This document shows, one piece after another, positions 33,364 to 35,227 of a DNA stretch of 35,227 nucleotides. Each line of letters begins with the position of its first letter. Positions within the stretch are counted from its first letter, which is position 1. The DNA is taken from the NCBI RefSeq assembly GCF_003955665.1, contig NZ_RXHU01000046.1, positions 1 to 35,227 on the forward strand. The letters run 5' to 3'. The notes below the pieces were generated by a model. The model did no database searches. It was not told the origin of the DNA and was given only the letters and a program-made list of their open reading frames with translations. Made by a program: the position numbers and the translations under genes. The DNA is from Paenibacillus whitsoniae. Its GTDB lineage: Bacteria; Bacillota; Bacilli; Paenibacillales; NBRC-103111.

Positions 33364-33402
33364 ACAATGAGCCTCCAACGCATTTTACTGGGGGCTCATT
33401 GT
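33364..33402 (-). terminator. Hairpin upstream of the beta-helix gene
   Basis: A 14 bp stem (33364-33377 with 33389-33402, one G-U) surrounds an 11 nt loop. On the minus strand ATATGATTTT follows. It probably ended the former gene whose scrap lies at 33419-33580, though it might be a leader structure of the beta-helix gene. Confidence 0.6.
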
Positions 33403-33418
33403 GCAATACCGCTTCTAT

Positions 33419-33580
33419 TTATTCCCCACTTGAATTCCGAGCCTCAAAACGTTGAATCGTATGGAATAACCGAGTTTCTTCACTTTTTTTAAAAAGAAGA
33501 GATTGCTGTGCTTGTGAGTACCCTACTTCAAACGTCGTATCATCTTTACCAAGGTGTAATACCCGCGATAATAAACGGAC
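33419..33580 (-). pseudogene. C-terminal scrap of an unidentified gene
   Basis: A minus-strand frame of about 50 codons reads IVRLLSRVLHLGKDDTTFEV, then GYSQAQQSLLFKKSEETRLF and HTIQRFEARNSSGE with a TAA, directly followed by a hairpin terminator. There is no start codon or ribosome site, and a stop closes it upstream. The sequence looks like real protein; the family was not recognised. Confidence 0.45.
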
Positions 33581-33608
33581 TATTATTTTTTATTTTCTCC
33601 ATTTTTTT

Positions 33609-33639
33609 TTGCCAAAAAGAGACGTATTATTCCCATTAT
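33609..33639. repeat. 31 bp exact direct repeat, copy 2
   Basis: The sequence is identical to 29161-29191 over all 31 bases and preceded by a T run. It lies between two gene scraps, which suggests recombination or an insertion footprint. Confidence 0.75.
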
Positions 33640-33688
33640 TCTGGTTCATGGATTTTTTGATATTTATGCAATGGGACATGAAATAGTG

Positions 33689-33819
33689 TTAGACCGTAAT
33701 CGTATAAACCAAATCCAAAATCCCCCTCACATCCTCAATTCCCAAAGCCTCCGCGATCCGCTCAATATGGCGGGAATTCTCGAGAACAAGCTGAGAGGTC
33801 AACAGTCCCTGGTTGAGTC
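33689..33819 (-). pseudogene. C-terminal scrap of a second unidentified gene
   Basis: A minus-strand frame ends in LNQGLLTSQLVLENSRHIER, then IAEALGIEDVRGILDLVYTITV and a TAA; a stop closes it upstream. It is GC-rich and protein-like, with no start. The family was not recognised. Confidence 0.45.
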
Positions 33820-33983
33820 AATAGGTGCTTCCTAACGGGGCAACGACGTAATACTTCCACGATGTTCCTCCAAGTTGTCAGTGATATTCCCAAATCCTTT
33901 AAGAATTCATTAAGAGTTTTATGGAGGAAGGGTTAGTATAATTTCTGGCATAGGCATTCTCACACTTTGGAGGTAATAATGAG

Positions 33984-35227
33984 ATGAAACAAATAGGGAA
34001 ACGATGGAGCAGCCTGCTGCTATCGGCATGCATGGTACTGCCGATGCTGCCAGCGATGGCTTCGGCTGCGGGTGAAGATTTTTCTCTCCCAACAGGACAA
34101 ACCTACTATTTTGACTTGTCCGGTGAAGCGGATCATATCGGTACAATGAACACCGCTGTGCCTGATGCGACCCTACATTACGTGCCCTTCACCTACGCGG
34201 GAACAATTAACGCATATAGTCTCGATAGTTCGAGCAGCGGCCATTCAAGCGCTTCGGAGAATGCCATTGCAAGCGATCGCAGTCTTTTTGTGGCGGATTA
34301 TGCCCTGAGCCATTCTGTCTCGTGGAATACGCTAAATGGGAACGGCCTCATCTACGGCAAAACCTATGACACCAACTACACATTGCGATCTCTGAGTATG
34401 GGGAATTTCTCGGGATCTGCTGGCTCACCGACAACCAATGAATGGGATCGGATTCTGGACAAAGATGGTTCCTTGATCAAAAACTGGTCCATCCGCTCTT
34501 GGGGGCAGGACACGTATGTGAATAATTTGGGATCGCGCATTGCGAGAGGAGGCTCGGGTGGTGTGTACACTGCGCTTAGCGCTCCGATCAATTACACCAG
34601 TATCGGATACGGCTTCCGACCCGCTCTTGAAGTGCGGAATGCCGTTACCCTGGGGACTAATGGGTTAAAAGCGGTTACTTTAAATCTGGCTGGCGGGAGC
34701 TTCGACAGCAAGCCCAGTATTCAAGTCGTCAGCGCTGGCGGATCGTTCACCGCGCCTAGCGGAACAGGCCTGACTCCTCCGAATCAAATGGCATTTGTGA
34801 ATTGGACTAAAACAGGAGATCCGGGTACGACTTATGCCGCAGGGCAAACGGTTGACTACACAAACGGTTTGGGGCTCACTGCCGTTTGGGAATATGTTAC
34901 GGCACCGGAAGCTACACCTGCGATCGTAATTAACTACGATGAGGAACAAGAGCAACTGACAGGGTTTGCGGCAGGAGGCAGTTATACGGTCGATGGTGCG
35001 TCGGTAACCCCAACTGGCGGTGTGCTGAATGTTGCAGACTATATCGGAACGACGATTAGCATCGTGAAGAAGGGGAATGGAACGACCACTGTCGACAGCG
35101 CGGCCCAAAACCTTACTGTTCCCGCAAGACCGGCAGCGCCGACAGCCGTAGGTGTAAACCCGACAACCGTTGGCGGCACGGGTAAAATTACAGGCGTCAC
35201 CGCGGCGATGGAGTACAAGTCGGCAAG
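33984..35227 (+). CDS. Secreted surface protein with DUF6273 domain and InlB-type repeats, 3' end outside window
   Basis: The frame stays open to the window edge (414 codons). It starts with a signal peptide (MKQIGKRWSSLLLSACMVLP, cleavage near ASA-AGED). Residues about 45-215 resemble DUF6273: TYDTNYTLRSLSMGNF, TNEWDRILD, NWSIRSWGQDT and YGFRPALEV. A Listeria-Bacteroides/InlB B-type repeat follows (LNLAGGSFDSKP ... FVNWTKTGDPGTTYAAGQTV), then beta-rich repeats. Such proteins are large cell-surface or extracellular proteins of Paenibacillus. GGAGGT lies 9 nt before this ATG; an ATG at 33979 closer to it closes after two codons. TATAAT at 33937-33942 is a likely -10. Confidence 0.8.
   Translation, partial: MKQIGKRWSSLLLSACMVLPMLPAMASAAGEDFSLPTGQTYYFDLSGEADHIGTMNTAVPDATLHYVPFTYAGTINAYSLDSSSSGHSSASENAIASDRSLFVADYALSHSVSWNTLNGNGLIYGKTYDTNYTLRSLSMGNFSGSAGSPTTNEWDRILDKDGSLIKNWSIRSWGQDTYVNNLGSRIARGGSGGVYTALSAPINYTSIGYGFRPALEVRNAVTLGTNGLKAVTLNLAGGSFDSKPSIQVVSAGGSFTAPSGTGLTPPNQMAFVNWTKTGDPGTTYAAGQTVDYTNGLGLTAVWEYVTAPEATPAIVINYDEEQEQLTGFAAGGSYTVDGASVTPTGGVLNVADYIGTTISIVKKGNGTTTVDSAAQNLTVPARPAAPTAVGVNPTTVGGTGKITGVTAAMEYKSA

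Larger units (their letters stand above)
33407..33983. other. Gene-free stretch made of gene scraps
   Basis: This stretch holds two minus-strand gene ends (33419-33580 and 33689-33819), the second copy of the 31 bp repeat (33609-33639) and, near its right end, the promoter of the surface-protein gene with a TATAAT at 33937-33942. No complete gene was found. Confidence 0.6.

Noticed and set aside
1..35227. CRISPR arrays, tRNA or rRNA genes
   Set aside because: No regularly spaced repeats and no tRNA- or rRNA-like segments were seen on reading either strand.

Overview
The window looks like a chromosomal segment of a Paenibacillus-type member of the Bacillales. The left end is housekeeping DNA with a Bacillus-like gene complement and strong Gram-positive ribosome binding sites: a Gly-rich VrrA/YqfQ-like protein (partial), YerC, a SirB/CbiX-type chelatase, the lipid kinase DgkB and the 23S rRNA methyltransferase RlmD (1-4474).

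Directly after the rlmD stop codon begins a roughly 20 kb accessory region (about 4475-24610) that reads as a layered defence island. Its left edge holds a decayed tyrosine recombinase pointing at rlmD, with GGTGCTAA direct repeats beside it. Three short relics further right (7377, 11071, 11367) each encode an RlmD-like C-terminus (HVESVVLMVRK type) ending in a stop. This suggests repeated integration at the 3' end of rlmD, leaving displaced gene ends behind. Between the relics lie two cargo modules: an AbiTii operon with two small partners (5580-7159, minus) and a two-gene cassette of unrecognised proteins that each carry a PD-(D/E)XK-type motif (7743-11011, plus).

Right of the relics is an AT-rich reverse transcriptase with a YCDD active site. 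About 300 nt of apparently structured non-coding DNA and a 22-codon leader ORF overlapping its start lie upstream, the layout of a single-gene DRT-type anti-phage RT. Next comes a co-directional run: NERD/zinc-ribbon protein, McrB-like AAA+ protein, McrC-like DUF2357 nuclease with a one-base frameshift at its active site, MazG-like pyrophosphohydrolase, DUF2075 helicase and, after a terminator, an SF1 helicase with a DUF2726 nuclease domain. At least six proteins of the island have nuclease-type motifs.

A TetR C-terminal fragment and a 67 bp inverted-repeat element (24363-24610) mark the likely right edge. The rest is ordinary accessory chromosome: a PanE-like reductase divergent from a TetR regulator over a palindromic operator, a GSDH-like beta-propeller, a YcaQ/AlkX-type protein, a DsbA-fold SpxH-like protein divergent from a second TetR regulator, a YCII-domain protein, a secreted pectinase-like beta-helix protein with a sugar-binding N-terminal domain, several gene scraps with an exact 31 bp repeat, and the start of a secreted DUF6273 surface protein cut by the window end. 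No tRNA, rRNA or CRISPR array was seen.
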